Below are positions 18,816-28,572 of a stretch of 64,000 nucleotides of DNA, in pieces. Every line of letters starts with the position of its first letter. Position 1 is the stretch's first letter. This DNA is from UBA3537 sp045561735. Its GTDB lineage: Bacteria; Bacteroidota; Bacteroidia; Flavobacteriales; Flavobacteriaceae. The notes beneath the pieces are model-generated. The model was given only the letters and a program-made list of their open reading frames with translations. It was not told where the DNA came from and made no database searches. A program made the translations under genes and the position numbers. The stretch lies in the NCBI GenBank assembly GCA_045561735.1, contig JBJKXC010000022.1, positions 1 through 64,000 of the forward strand. Direction: 5' to 3'.

Positions 18816-20351
18816 TTAATTTTGAAGCGATAATTCTAATTCTTCTAAAGACTTCCCTTTAGTCTCTGGTAATATTTTCAGAAGAATAAAAAATCCGATA
18901 AGGGCAATAAATCCAAAAATAAAGAATGTGAGAGAATTTCCTAAATTAGATAATTCCCATGGGAAAATAAGTTGAACTAAAGAACTAATTAATGAATTTA
19001 TAAAAGCGATAACGCCAATGGCCATGCCTTTAAACTTTAATGGAAATAATTCGGACAATAATACCCACATGACAGGACCTAATGAAAAAGCAAAACAAGC
19101 AATAAAACCCAAAATTCCAATCAACACCAATATGGCGTTAATATTTGTAGCGGTCTCTAAAATCTCACCATCGTTTTTAGTGTAAATTTGGTTGCCTAAA
19201 ATGGCTTTCACCTCTTTTTTAAAATCAACATCACTCTTAAATGTTTTATCGGCTAAGACATACAATTCGTTGGAATTTGTAAACTCAAAAGTAGCAATAT
19301 TTGCAGGTTTAAGTTGATAGGTAGCTTGGCCAAATCCATAAGAACACAACAGTAAACTCAAGGCAATTCCAGCCGTTCCAAAAAGTAACAAAGGACGCCT
19401 TCCCATTCTGTCAATTAAATAAATCGCTACAAAAGTGAAAATTACTGAGGTGGTACTTAATAAAACGCCTGAAGAAAAAGAAGCGTCAGTTCCAATACCT
19501 GTTTGCTTAAATATAGAAGTCGCATAAAAATAAACCGCGTTAATCCCTGTAATTTGCTGTAAAACTCCGATCACTAAACCGATTATCAAAACAAATCGGA
19601 GAGATTTATTAAATAAATCTTTGAGTTTTAATTTAGATTTATTTTGATCAGAAAGTACTCCTTTTTCAATTGAATTAATTTCTTGAGCGCCCCGTTTCTC
19701 TCCGTGAAGTTGCATTAAAATTACTTTGGCATGTTGGCGTTCGCCTTTGAGGTACAACCAACGGGGGCTCTTTGGAACAAAAAATAAAAAAATGAAATAG
19801 AGCATCGCCGGAAAAAACTCAACACCTAGCATCCACCGCCAAACAGTTTCATCGCTTAGAAATGTATTTTCCGGAGTGTTGAATTTATTAAAAAAGTAGT
19901 TGCTTAAAAAAGCGGCGAAAAAACCAAAAACAATATTTAATTGCTGAAGCGTAACAAGTTTCCCTCTGTCTTCAGCAGTCGCAATTTCTGCGATGAATAT
20001 AGGTGCTAAGACCAAAGCCGCCCCAAAAGCGAGTCCACCTATCATTCTTGCAATGTAAAGCATCTCATAAGAATTGGCATATGCAGAGAGTAGCGCAGAA
20101 AAGGCATACAAAAAGGCTACCGCAACAAGCATTTTTCTTCTACCTATTAAATCACTCAGACGGCCCGAAAATAGCATCGCAAACATCGCAGCAAAAGAGG
20201 GAGAACTCACCACCCAACCAGCTTGAATTTCGTTCAAGTCAAACTCAGGTCCAGCAAAGGACATCACCCCAGAAATGATACCCGCATCAAATCCAAATAA
20301 AAAGCCTCCAAGAGAGACAACAAAAGCAATAAAAATAATGTTATTTTTCAT
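18816..20351 (-). CDS. MFS sugar porter (sugar:H+ symporter family)
   Basis: The protein has 511 residues with twelve predicted membrane segments. The sugar-porter motifs are present: GGFLFGFDAGIISG in TM1, GRRKMLV after TM2, PKSPRWLYLKG before the central loop, DRMGRRPLLLFG between TM8 and TM9, and PETKGKSLEELE at the C-terminus. It would carry a monosaccharide, most likely glucose, across the inner membrane. About 60 extra residues at 342-402 form a long non-cytoplasmic loop between TM9 and TM10, carrying charged helices not found in classical XylE-type porters. It is the last gene of the laminarin-type PUL, 21 nt after GH30, which makes glucose the best guess. Confidence 0.9.
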   Translation of the reverse strand: MKNNIIFIAFVVSLGGFLFGFDAGIISGVMSFAGPEFDLNEIQAGWVVSSPSFAAMFAMLFSGRLSDLIGRRKMLVAVAFLYAFSALLSAYANSYEMLYIARMIGGLAFGAALVLAPIFIAEIATAEDRGKLVTLQQLNIVFGFFAAFLSNYFFNKFNTPENTFLSDETVWRWMLGVEFFPAMLYFIFLFFVPKSPRWLYLKGERQHAKVILMQLHGEKRGAQEINSIEKGVLSDQNKSKLKLKDLFNKSLRFVLIIGLVIGVLQQITGINAVYFYATSIFKQTGIGTDASFSSGVLLSTTSVIFTFVAIYLIDRMGRRPLLLFGTAGIALSLLLCSYGFGQATYQLKPANIATFEFTNSNELYVLADKTFKSDVDFKKEVKAILGNQIYTKNDGEILETATNINAILVLIGILGFIACFAFSLGPVMWVLLSELFPLKFKGMAIGVIAFINSLISSLVQLIFPWELSNLGNSLTFFIFGFIALIGFFILLKILPETKGKSLEELELSLQN

Positions 20352-20372
20352 AACTAGAAGCTTTAGGAAGTG

Positions 20373-21836
20373 TTAGTAAATAATTGTTTGCATGGCACGT
20401 GGTTCAATTTCAAATACAGATTCAGTGTCTCCAACAATAAGCTTGTATGTTACAGATTGATCTTGAGGATTCATCACTACAGTAACTATACGGCCATCTT
20501 GATTTTGAAAAGAGGTGCTTTCAATAGTAGTCCGGCTGGCTGAGGTACTGAGGCGCAGTGCGCCTGGTTTGATGAATTTTGAAAAATGGCCAATGTAATA
20601 ATAAGTAGGGGTAAATATAAGCTTATTTGATTTGGTGTCTGCATGAATGGGTGCAAAACAAAAGTTCTGAACGTGGTTGGGCCCACCGCGTTCATCTAAT
20701 AAAATATTCCAATCGGTCCAACCTACAGTACCACTATTAAAATCATTGATCATTGAATTTCCGTAACGTTCGGCGTTGGGCCAATGCTGCAAACGCTCAT
20801 AAGCAAATCCTTCTTGACATCCTTCTGTAAATAATAAATTTTTATCAGGAAAAGAGGCCTTGATGTTCTTAAGATTGTCGTAATTGGGTAAACTACCGGT
20901 CCATGTTTCATACCAATGGAATCCTATACCCCATGCGTATTTAGAAGCTTCTGGATCCTCAAAAATTGTGTTCGCTCGGTTCGAAATTAAATCTCTGTTG
21001 TGGTCCCATACAACTATTTTTTTATTGCCATGCCCCGCTTTTTCAAGCGTGGGTCCCAAAAAGTATTTTAGAAAGTCGCGCTCCTCTTCAGCGGTGTAAA
21101 TACAAGATTCCCAACGCTGTGTGGCCATAGGTTCGTTTTGTATAGTAAGCCCCCATACAGGAATATTTTGGGCCTCATAAGCCTCAATAAATTTAAGATA
21201 ATAGTTGGCCCAAGATTGACGAAATTCTGGGCGTAATTTACCCCCCCTTAGCATGTGGTTATTGGTCTTCATAAATGCTGGAGGACTCCAGGGGCTGGCA
21301 TAAAATACCAATTTATCTCCTATGATAGCCTGCGCTCTTTTTATCATGGGAATGCGTTTTTCTAAATCCTTTTCAATTGAAAAAGAGTTGAGCTCCGCAT
21401 CGCCCTCGTCAATGTAGGTATGACTCGCTAACCCAAAATCACTGCTATGTATACTGGTTCTAATGATGTTATACCCAATTCCTTCGGCACCATAATAGGC
21501 CTCTAATAATTGGTTTTGTATCTCTGAACTAAGCTTGGAAAAAACTTCTGAGGAAGCATCTGTAATGGCACCTCCAATGCCTAAATACTTTTGAAATTTT
21601 TTATTTGGGTTTACAAAAATAGACACCTCTGTCTCTAAGGGTTGAACACTTTTTTTGAAAATTTGGTCTGGCTGTTTTGTCAGTCTCAGATCGGTATCCT
21701 TGGCGGTTGTATACAGTAGAATATTTTTGTCTAAAAAATTCATTTCAATATTATTGGGTATAGAATTTTGTGCCAACAGTACTGTTGGTAATATCAGAAA
21801 AAAAAGACTGTGAAATATTTTTGTTTTGTGAGTCAT
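20373..21836 (-). CDS. GH30 beta-glucanase (probable beta-1,6-glucan branch cleavage)
   Basis: The product has 487 residues from the ATG at 21836. A longer frame from 21935 would overlap the GH16 gene and lacks a signal sequence, while the ATG gives MTHKTKIFHSLFFLILPTVLLAQ. GH30 features are clear. GIGGAITDASSEVF opens the barrel, YNIIRTSIHSSDF follows, TIQNEP carries the acid/base Glu (235 in this numbering), and LLFTEGCQEG carries the nucleophile Glu (338). A C-terminal beta-sandwich with VTVVMNPQDQS completes the fold. The pattern is that of GH30_1/GH30_3-like enzymes, of which bacterial members cut beta-1,6-glucosidic bonds. Next to GH16 and GH5 this suits removal of the branches of laminarin. 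Family sure, linkage inferred. Confidence 0.92.
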   Translation of the reverse strand: MTHKTKIFHSLFFLILPTVLLAQNSIPNNIEMNFLDKNILLYTTAKDTDLRLTKQPDQIFKKSVQPLETEVSIFVNPNKKFQKYLGIGGAITDASSEVFSKLSSEIQNQLLEAYYGAEGIGYNIIRTSIHSSDFGLASHTYIDEGDAELNSFSIEKDLEKRIPMIKRAQAIIGDKLVFYASPWSPPAFMKTNNHMLRGGKLRPEFRQSWANYYLKFIEAYEAQNIPVWGLTIQNEPMATQRWESCIYTAEEERDFLKYFLGPTLEKAGHGNKKIVVWDHNRDLISNRANTIFEDPEASKYAWGIGFHWYETWTGSLPNYDNLKNIKASFPDKNLLFTEGCQEGFAYERLQHWPNAERYGNSMINDFNSGTVGWTDWNILLDERGGPNHVQNFCFAPIHADTKSNKLIFTPTYYYIGHFSKFIKPGALRLSTSASRTTIESTSFQNQDGRIVTVVMNPQDQSVTYKLIVGDTESVFEIEPRAMQTIIY

Positions 21837-21855
21837 TTTAGTTGTTTTAAAGGAC

Positions 21856-22701
21856 TTATTTTCTGTATTCGTGCTTGACCCAATCCACTTCCATGACCCA
21901 CTCTCCACGCATTGGTGAATCGGTAATTTTTGCAAAATTTAAAATCGCAAACATGGGTTCTGGATAATTGTCACCAAGGCCTTCATTTCTGTAAATTTCC
22001 TTACCATCCAATCGATATAAAAGGTCTGACCCCTCCCACTCTACGGAATATTCATGATAGTCGTTGAGAGTCGCATCAAAACCTTTGCGAAGACTCCACC
22101 AATCCCCCTCGTCGCATTTCCCTAAACTCTTGATTGCACCTGCCGTATAGTGGTCTTTTTGGTGGTCACCATGATGTTCAAAAATATCAATTTCACCAGA
22201 ACCAGTTGTGGGCCAGCAAATGTATTCATCGGGCTCCTGCACTGGTGGTTCATTATTTTGAGCCCCCAATATCCACCAGGCTGGAAACATACTGGCTTTA
22301 CCATTGGCTGAAAGTCTAAGTCTTGCAGTCCATTTTCCTTTGATGAATTCTCTTCGGTTTTTTGAAGCAATACGTCCCGCCACGTATTGAGTTTCTGAAT
22401 GTTGGTTATCGAATTTATCAAAATTATCGCAAGCGATTTTATCCTCTATATTGACAACTCTTAATTTTAAGGTCCCGTCACTTACTTCTCTCGTATTATA
22501 GGCATTATCTGGTACATAACAATGGGTTTCATTATTAACCCAAATGCGTTGGTCTTGCCAATTACTGGTGTCAAATTTTTTAAAATCATCAAAAAAATCA
22601 ACCTCCCAATCTTCTGAAGAAGACGGGTACTTTGTCTCACACGAACTGAGTACTGAAATTAATGTCACAATAAGAAAAAGGGTAGATGTGTTTAGCCTCA
22701 T
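21856..22701 (-). CDS. GH16 endo-beta-glucanase lipoprotein (laminarinase-like)
   Basis: The product has 281 residues, a minimal GH16 domain on a lipoprotein anchor (VLSSC, Cys21). The catalytic signature GEIDIFEHHG places the nucleophile at Glu170, the assisting Asp at 172 and the acid/base at Glu175. AWWILGAQNN and YHEYSVEWEGSDLLYRLDG are typical for the jelly-roll fold. Some GH16 laminarinases carry the beta-bulge motif ExDxxE, as here. It would cut internal beta-1,3-glucan bonds at the cell surface or in the periplasm. It follows the GH5 gene after 27 nt. Specificity for laminarin over other beta-glucans is inferred from the neighbours; no CBM is attached. Confidence 0.93.
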   Translation of the reverse strand: MRLNTSTLFLIVTLISVLSSCETKYPSSSEDWEVDFFDDFKKFDTSNWQDQRIWVNNETHCYVPDNAYNTREVSDGTLKLRVVNIEDKIACDNFDKFDNQHSETQYVAGRIASKNRREFIKGKWTARLRLSANGKASMFPAWWILGAQNNEPPVQEPDEYICWPTTGSGEIDIFEHHGDHQKDHYTAGAIKSLGKCDEGDWWSLRKGFDATLNDYHEYSVEWEGSDLLYRLDGKEIYRNEGLGDNYPEPMFAILNFAKITDSPMRGEWVMEVDWVKHEYRK

Positions 22702-22728
22702 TAAAATTAATATTTTAGATTTTTTGGG

Positions 22729-25428
22729 TTAATTTTTATACAGTTTTTTATGAAAAATTCTATTTTCTGATTCAACACGAACAAAATAGAGTCCGGATTC
22801 AATCGCTGGTAATTGTAGCTGAACAGAAGACGAAGATTCAATATACGTACGGCTGTAAATTTCACGTCCGTTCGTGTCATACAAAATAACAGAATCAATT
22901 GGGTTGGATTCAAAATTGATGTATAACTTATCATTAACAGGATTTGGATACATTCTTAAAATACCTTCAAATTGAATATTTTCTTCCATTCCCAAATTTT
23001 GATCTGAATAAGTGAATTTTAACCAATTGATATTAAAACCAGGCTGTAAAACAGTCATTTTAAGCGTGTAGGTACCTTTGGAAAGTTGAACCTCATCGGT
23101 TAATGTATACCAAGTTTGCCAACCTCCAGTAATTGGAATTGGAAACCATCCCAAGCTTTCAGTGGATTCATTATCAACCATTTCAAATTCTACTATGCCT
23201 TGTTGATAACTGGCTGCATAACGAATTTGAAAATCGTAAAGGCCAGTTTCATCTACATAGACAAGGTATTCGGCATAATCCCCAGAATGGGTCTGACCAA
23301 TGTTATTGCCTCCAAAAATATCAGTGGTAGGTTCTACACTCAATCCCAATTGTGTATTAAAATCTTCGGCTTCAATTTTACCAGGTATTAATTTTCTTTC
23401 TGGAAGCGAGTTCGTAACTGGGAAATTCGTGAATTCAGCAAGTATATAATTATCAAATATTGAATTTATAACATGACCTGTATGATCGATGGTAATATTT
23501 TGTTGAAAATTTAAAAATTCTGTCATTTCAAACAAAATAGTACGATCATTTGAGGGATCTATCTGGATGGACTCCACTGTACTTGAAATTCCATCAATAT
23601 CAATATTGAAATCATCAGAGTTCAAGTTCTGGCCTTGTGTAATAGGGTGATTTAAAACCAATCTTATGGACTTTTCATCGTCCAGTATGTTTGCCCCTAT
23701 AGGTTCGAAATTGGGGATGGATTCATGAGCCTCCTCAAACTCAATACTGCCAACATTAAACTCGTTATCACCAATAATCTTAACTTTTAAAACATGGGTG
23801 CCTGAAGCTAAGTAAACACCCCCGGTAACCCCGTTAACAAAATTAGACCAACCACCAGTGTTGTTCATTAAAATAGGTTCAGAAATGTCGACTTCATCTA
23901 AAAACAGCTTTAGCTTACCTCCAGATTCTGGGGAAGCATAACGAATACTAAGATCATAAAAGCCTGTAGAACTAATGTTTACGGTATAGTTCATCCATTC
24001 CCCATCATTAATGTAACCAATGTGGTAGCCATTAGAATTAAAGGTGTCTGTATTACTTTGAATATCAACGCCGTCATTGCGGTAATTCCAGCCCTTATTC
24101 CATGCTTCATATGAGCCAGTATCGATGCTGTAGTCTACATAATCGTTATCGTTGTAAGCAATCCCGTTGATCCCTAAGTCATAATCTGATAAATAAACGA
24201 CTCCAGGAATTTGATGGTCCGAATAAGGCATCAACGCATCATCCTGGGGGAGTCGCAATTGAGCGTCAACAACATCTTTAAAAAAGGTAGTGTTAGAGAG
24301 TAATAAATCTGTTGTGAGTTGACTTAGTCCCGATATGGCATTACTCACGCTTGGGACAGGACCTTCTCCTTTCCAATAATCAATGATTGCCTCATAGTTA
24401 GAATTAGAAGAAATAGAATAGGGAGATACAATGGTTTCGATTCGTTTGTAAGGCCAAGAAGCCCATCCAATGTTGTTGTCTTCATATAACTTGAACGCAT
24501 CTCGGTACCAAGTATTGGAATTTTCACCCGTTTCACCACACCATAGTGGGACATTATATTGATCTCGCATTCCAAGAACCCAGTCCAGTGAATCATCATT
24601 ATTGTAGGACCAGTATTTATGAAAACTGTAAACCATATTATTATCCCAAGGAGGAGTCAATCCTGTGAAATCATTGGCATATCCATTGCCCTCAATATAT
24701 ATTATGTGATTGGTGTCAACAGCGCGAATGGCATTTGTAATTTGAACATATAAATTTCTGAGCTCATAGTTGCCCAAAGTCCAGTTTACTTCATTCAACA
24801 AATCATAACCTCCGATCCAAGGTTCATCTTTATAGCGGTCGGCCAATTGTGCCCAAAGCGCAACGGTTTTACTTTTGTTAAAATCGCTTTCCCACAATGA
24901 GGGTAAATCGGGGTTGTAATCTGATATACCCGAATTCGCACCCTGCCCACCGGGTGCCGCATGTAAATCAAGAATGAGGTATATTTGGTTGGCTTCACAC
25001 CAATCTAACAAATCATCAACCATTTCAAAGCCTTTACTAAGCCAAGTGTTCTGACCTTCGACAGGTTCTTCTTGTATTGGAAGCGTAAAGAGATTATAAT
25101 GCATCGCGAGTCGAACGCTGTTATAGCCTAAGTTAGCCAGGTTTTCAATATCTGTTTCAGTTACGAAATTAGCCAACCAATTGTCATAAAATATTTGGGT
25201 TTCTTCCTCACCTATCAAAGCGGTTAGATTATCTTTAAATTCATATTGTGTGTCGGCACCACCAACAGAATTCATCATATATCCTTCCTGAAGCATCCAG
25301 CCACCAAGACCTGCACCTTTTAATATGATTTCTTGATTATTATCGTCTACAATTTTAGATCCGGAGGTGCTTAAAAGTTGGGCATGTGAGACATAAAAAA
25401 AAAGGCTGAGGGCTATTAAAATTCGCAT
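22729..25428 (-). CDS. GH5 beta-glucanase with two CBM6-like modules and T9SS domain
   Basis: The product has 899 residues. A short signal peptide (1-17) precedes a GH5 barrel at about 20-370. GYDLLNEVNW holds the acid/base Glu213 and PLWCGETGEN the nucleophile Glu299. SVRLAMHYNLF and LILDLHAAPG also fit. A CBM6-like beta-sandwich (about 405-570, with NDGEWMNYTVN) follows, then an Ig-like segment (about 575-675). A second CBM6-like module spans about 680-810 (PGKIEAEDF, SGDYAEYLVYV), and a T9SS sorting domain ends the protein (from about LRMYPNPVND). It should be an extracellular endo- or exo-acting beta-glucanase, probably on beta-1,3- or 1,6-glucan as in other laminarin loci. Family certain, subfamily not determined. 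Confidence 0.9.
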   Translation of the reverse strand: MRILIALSLFFYVSHAQLLSTSGSKIVDDNNQEIILKGAGLGGWMLQEGYMMNSVGGADTQYEFKDNLTALIGEEETQIFYDNWLANFVTETDIENLANLGYNSVRLAMHYNLFTLPIQEEPVEGQNTWLSKGFEMVDDLLDWCEANQIYLILDLHAAPGGQGANSGISDYNPDLPSLWESDFNKSKTVALWAQLADRYKDEPWIGGYDLLNEVNWTLGNYELRNLYVQITNAIRAVDTNHIIYIEGNGYANDFTGLTPPWDNNMVYSFHKYWSYNNDDSLDWVLGMRDQYNVPLWCGETGENSNTWYRDAFKLYEDNNIGWASWPYKRIETIVSPYSISSNSNYEAIIDYWKGEGPVPSVSNAISGLSQLTTDLLLSNTTFFKDVVDAQLRLPQDDALMPYSDHQIPGVVYLSDYDLGINGIAYNDNDYVDYSIDTGSYEAWNKGWNYRNDGVDIQSNTDTFNSNGYHIGYINDGEWMNYTVNISSTGFYDLSIRYASPESGGKLKLFLDEVDISEPILMNNTGGWSNFVNGVTGGVYLASGTHVLKVKIIGDNEFNVGSIEFEEAHESIPNFEPIGANILDDEKSIRLVLNHPITQGQNLNSDDFNIDIDGISSTVESIQIDPSNDRTILFEMTEFLNFQQNITIDHTGHVINSIFDNYILAEFTNFPVTNSLPERKLIPGKIEAEDFNTQLGLSVEPTTDIFGGNNIGQTHSGDYAEYLVYVDETGLYDFQIRYAASYQQGIVEFEMVDNESTESLGWFPIPITGGWQTWYTLTDEVQLSKGTYTLKMTVLQPGFNINWLKFTYSDQNLGMEENIQFEGILRMYPNPVNDKLYINFESNPIDSVILYDTNGREIYSRTYIESSSSVQLQLPAIESGLYFVRVESENRIFHKKLYKN

Positions 25429-25441
25429 AGATGTTTATCGA

Positions 25442-26629
25442 TTAAAGATTATCTAGTCCGTATAAAGTGATTTCTGAACCATTGACGTAGGTTTCACTAC
25501 CATAATTTGATGTTACGCTGAATTTTAAATAGCGAAAGGTTTCTGAAACAGCATCGAGTTCAAATTCGTGGCCATTGGCAGCAGATTCTAATGCAGCGGC
25601 AGGGATATTACCTTCTGAATCTCTCGGATCACCAATATCAAATTGACCCAGTTCTTGCCAAGCTTGGGCATCATTACTCGCGTAGATTGTAAAACTTTTC
25701 ATATTTTCTTCCTGAAAATAATAGGGAATATCTGAGGGACCATTGTACCAAAATGCACGCTGCCAGACTGAAAACCGCGTTATTTTTACATTTTTATTAA
25801 GATTGATTACGAGATCAAGTGGCCAGTTTAAAGACCCACCATTTAAATCTCTCCAAATCATAAAATAACTGTTATCTGAATTATTCCCAGTGGTGTCAAT
25901 TACATCATCCCAAAAATTAGTAGAATCCCCTTCCCATGCATTTCCATTTACAGATTGGGAAGCCAAAAGTGTCCAAGTTGATTTGTCAATGACCTCTTCA
26001 AAAAGTGGTGTCAATGTTCCTTTTTCTTCTAGAGTTGTTGTATTTTCATCAAAATCTTGAACTCGAGTCGAAATGCTTATTTCAGTTGAGGGCAGTCCAC
26101 GAACTGCGATGGATTCTTGTGCATTGTCAGAGGATAAAATCCTAACCTCTTCATCTGTACCATCGTTGATGTGCACATAGACATAAACTGTTTTAGATTC
26201 TATATTATCCCAAGTAATTCTAAAACCTCCGAGGTCAGGAGCCAATTCAATACTTTCTTGGACCAAATAAATGAAAGATTCTAGTGGAATTAGTTCGACA
26301 AAAATAGGTGCTGATTGGTTAAAGTTTTCATCGACAACATACATTGTAATAGTTAAAGCAGTGGTTTGATTTAAACCATCAATTTCAATACTGTTATTGT
26401 AACTACTAGAGGCCCTGCTAACATCCACTCCATTTGAATTTGTGTATTCAGCCTTCACATAAAGAATATCATTATCATCAGGGAGGGTATAATTTATAAT
26501 ACCGCCGCCATTGGTGGGCGTTACCATGTCAACAGTCAAAACACCTGGTGGCGTCGTATCACCATCTTCTTTGTCACTACAAGCAACCGCTGCAAAAACA
26601 AACAAGGGGATAAAAAGTAATTTTTTCAT
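25442..26629 (-). CDS. DUF4959/DUF5126/DUF5000-type surface lipoprotein
   Basis: The protein has 395 residues from the ATG at 26629, chosen because it gives a compact lipoprotein signal (MKKLLFIPLFVFAAVACSDK) instead of a five-residue extension. Three regions can be told apart. An N-terminal fibronectin-like part (about 20-120) has a TTPPGVLTVDMV start. A second Ig-like part (about 125-225) contains GGFRITWDN. A C-terminal discoidin-like sandwich spans about 240-395 (ITRFSVWQRAFWY, SFTIYASNDAQAWQELGQF). Such proteins sit right after SusD in many PULs and act as surface glycan-binding proteins. It lies between SusD (13-nt gap from the longer start) and GH5. Binding to beta-glucan is inferred from context. 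Confidence 0.85.
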   Translation of the reverse strand: MKKLLFIPLFVFAAVACSDKEDGDTTPPGVLTVDMVTPTNGGGIINYTLPDDNDILYVKAEYTNSNGVDVSRASSSYNNSIEIDGLNQTTALTITMYVVDENFNQSAPIFVELIPLESFIYLVQESIELAPDLGGFRITWDNIESKTVYVYVHINDGTDEEVRILSSDNAQESIAVRGLPSTEISISTRVQDFDENTTTLEEKGTLTPLFEEVIDKSTWTLLASQSVNGNAWEGDSTNFWDDVIDTTGNNSDNSYFMIWRDLNGGSLNWPLDLVINLNKNVKITRFSVWQRAFWYNGPSDIPYYFQEENMKSFTIYASNDAQAWQELGQFDIGDPRDSEGNIPAAALESAANGHEFELDAVSETFRYLKFSVTSNYGSETYVNGSEITLYGLDNL

Positions 26630-26657
26630 AATTCTATATTTCATTTTTATAAAAGTT

Positions 26658-28568
26658 TTACCATCCAGGGTTTTGAACCAAGTTAGGATTGATGTTTATC
26701 TCATTAAAGCTTATGGGGTGAAAATAGTCTCTAGGAGAATTAAAAGAACGCAATCCAACATCTATTACATTATAAAAATTAGATTGGGTTTCCTCATTAA
26801 CTGACCACCCCTTAACCGGAGTTGAAAAATACTCAAGACCTAATTTCCAGCGTCTGATATCATTGTATCTGTGCCCTTCAAATGAGAGCTCAATAAGTCT
26901 TTCTTGACGAATGATTTCGCGAAGCCCTGTTTGTTCGGTGTGTTTACCAACATTCGAAGTCAAGGAAGCATCCCCCCAACTGTCCTGAAGATTAGGAATT
27001 CCTGCTCGATCTCGAATAACATTCAAAGCATCATAAATTTCTTGACTGGGACCATTAACTTCATTTAGGGCTTCTGCAAGGTTTAAGTAAAGCTCACTCA
27101 ATCGAATGATTGGAAAGGGATAACGTATGATTTTTGAATAGGTGTCGCCTTCCGAATCGGGATGTACAATTTTTTTCAAACCGTAGCCAGTGGTCAAGTA
27201 GTCGCTTGTATTGGCATTGCGACCATGGGCCTCCCCTTTGCGCATTTTAAGATTCCAAAATTCTCCCCAGCTTCTACTTAAACCTCTATCAAAAGCCAGG
27301 GAAGCATAAAAACGAGGCTCTCTTTCTAAATTCAATTTTGCGGTAGTTTGTCCATATTGTGCCACATATCGCTGAATAAATGGCACATTAGTCACATCGT
27401 ATCGATTGTTATAGTCAAATGATAAATCATCTTGAATCGGTAACCCATTTTTTGTGTAATACAGCTCAGCCATTCGCATGGTAGGTGCAACCCACTGCCA
27501 TGCAGCTTCTCCTGAAGATGCAGAGGGATTTTTCATTAAAGAGCCCGCCTGTATTCTCCACCAACTGTCAACCGGACTGGAATTTCCCCAAATGAGCTCA
27601 GAATTCCAGGGATCTGTCACAGTATATCTGGCATTGTATTGGCTTTGTATAAAAGGATTATTATAGTTGAAAGAATCAAAGGTAGGAACATCTCCAGTGT
27701 ATTCATACATAGCAACGCCCTGGCCAGTAGCAGCTAAAATAGCATCTGCTGCAGCATCTGCGGCCAATTGCCATTTTTCTCCTTCGTAGCTTAAATTAAA
27801 TAAATTCTCGCCGTTGTTGTTTGTAAAGCCTGCATAAAACTCCGAATTACCATTAAAAAGAGGACTGGCACTATAAAGCAATACTCTAGATTTGATGGCT
27901 TTCGCTATCACTTGATCAACACGTCCAAGGTCATTACTACCAGTCACGCGCAATGGAAGATTTATGATGGATTCGTCAATGGTTTCAGCGATATATGTGA
28001 TGACTTCATCAACTGGTCTTCTTTCAATCCTGACTTCACTATCATCTGCAGAAATTGGAATATTTACATCTACAATCGGGATGGGTCCATAATAAGTTAA
28101 TAATAAAAAGTGATAGTGTGCCTTGAGAAATAAAGCTTCAGCTTTCCATTCATTTTTTTCTTGTTGTTCCATATCAATGACCAAGTCTATATTATCTATT
28201 AAAATATTACAGCTTCGAATGGCTTCCCACAGTGAACCCTGATCACTTCCTCCTGAAAAACCAGACCAAAAACTCATTTTTGGATTGGATACAGACTGTT
28301 CACCCTTCATCATTTTGGTGGCATTCGGTTCCTTTTGTAATGGAGTTGTTAATTCATCTGACGCAAGAACAAAACTTCCGTAAATATCATCTTGAACTGG
28401 TAAATAACTGTAGCAGTTTGCCAATGCATTAAAGGCAGTTTCACGTCTATTGAAAAGTAAACTTATCTCTTGTGTTCGGTCTGGAACAATATCTAGGTAG
28501 TCCTCACAACTAAAAGTGACCAAGAAAAACACAACAAATACTCTTTTGAATACGATACTTTTTTTCAT
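26658..28568 (-). CDS. SusD-like outer-membrane glycan-binding lipoprotein (PUL 2)
   Basis: The product has 636 residues, long for a SusD. The lipobox is VTFSC (Cys21), followed by EDYLDIVPDRTQEISLLFNRRETAFNALANCYSYLP. TPR-like helices (WKAEALFLKAHYHFLLLTYYGPIPIVD) and the RagB/SusD C-terminal part (IRLSELYLNLAEALNEVNG, RQERLIELSFEGHRYNDIRRWKLG) are complete. The ligand-binding lid partner of the SusC encoded 4 nt upstream. It belongs to a different SusD branch from the 531-residue copy in PUL 1. In this setting it should bind laminarin-type oligosaccharides. Confidence 0.95.
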   Translation of the reverse strand: MKKSIVFKRVFVVFFLVTFSCEDYLDIVPDRTQEISLLFNRRETAFNALANCYSYLPVQDDIYGSFVLASDELTTPLQKEPNATKMMKGEQSVSNPKMSFWSGFSGGSDQGSLWEAIRSCNILIDNIDLVIDMEQQEKNEWKAEALFLKAHYHFLLLTYYGPIPIVDVNIPISADDSEVRIERRPVDEVITYIAETIDESIINLPLRVTGSNDLGRVDQVIAKAIKSRVLLYSASPLFNGNSEFYAGFTNNNGENLFNLSYEGEKWQLAADAAADAILAATGQGVAMYEYTGDVPTFDSFNYNNPFIQSQYNARYTVTDPWNSELIWGNSSPVDSWWRIQAGSLMKNPSASSGEAAWQWVAPTMRMAELYYTKNGLPIQDDLSFDYNNRYDVTNVPFIQRYVAQYGQTTAKLNLEREPRFYASLAFDRGLSRSWGEFWNLKMRKGEAHGRNANTSDYLTTGYGLKKIVHPDSEGDTYSKIIRYPFPIIRLSELYLNLAEALNEVNGPSQEIYDALNVIRDRAGIPNLQDSWGDASLTSNVGKHTEQTGLREIIRQERLIELSFEGHRYNDIRRWKLGLEYFSTPVKGWSVNEETQSNFYNVIDVGLRSFNSPRDYFHPISFNEININPNLVQNPGW

Positions 28569-28572
28569 CTTT

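Noticed and set aside
21837..21935. Longer N-terminus for GH30
   Set aside because: It would overlap the GH16 gene by about 80 nt and place the signal peptide inside the protein.
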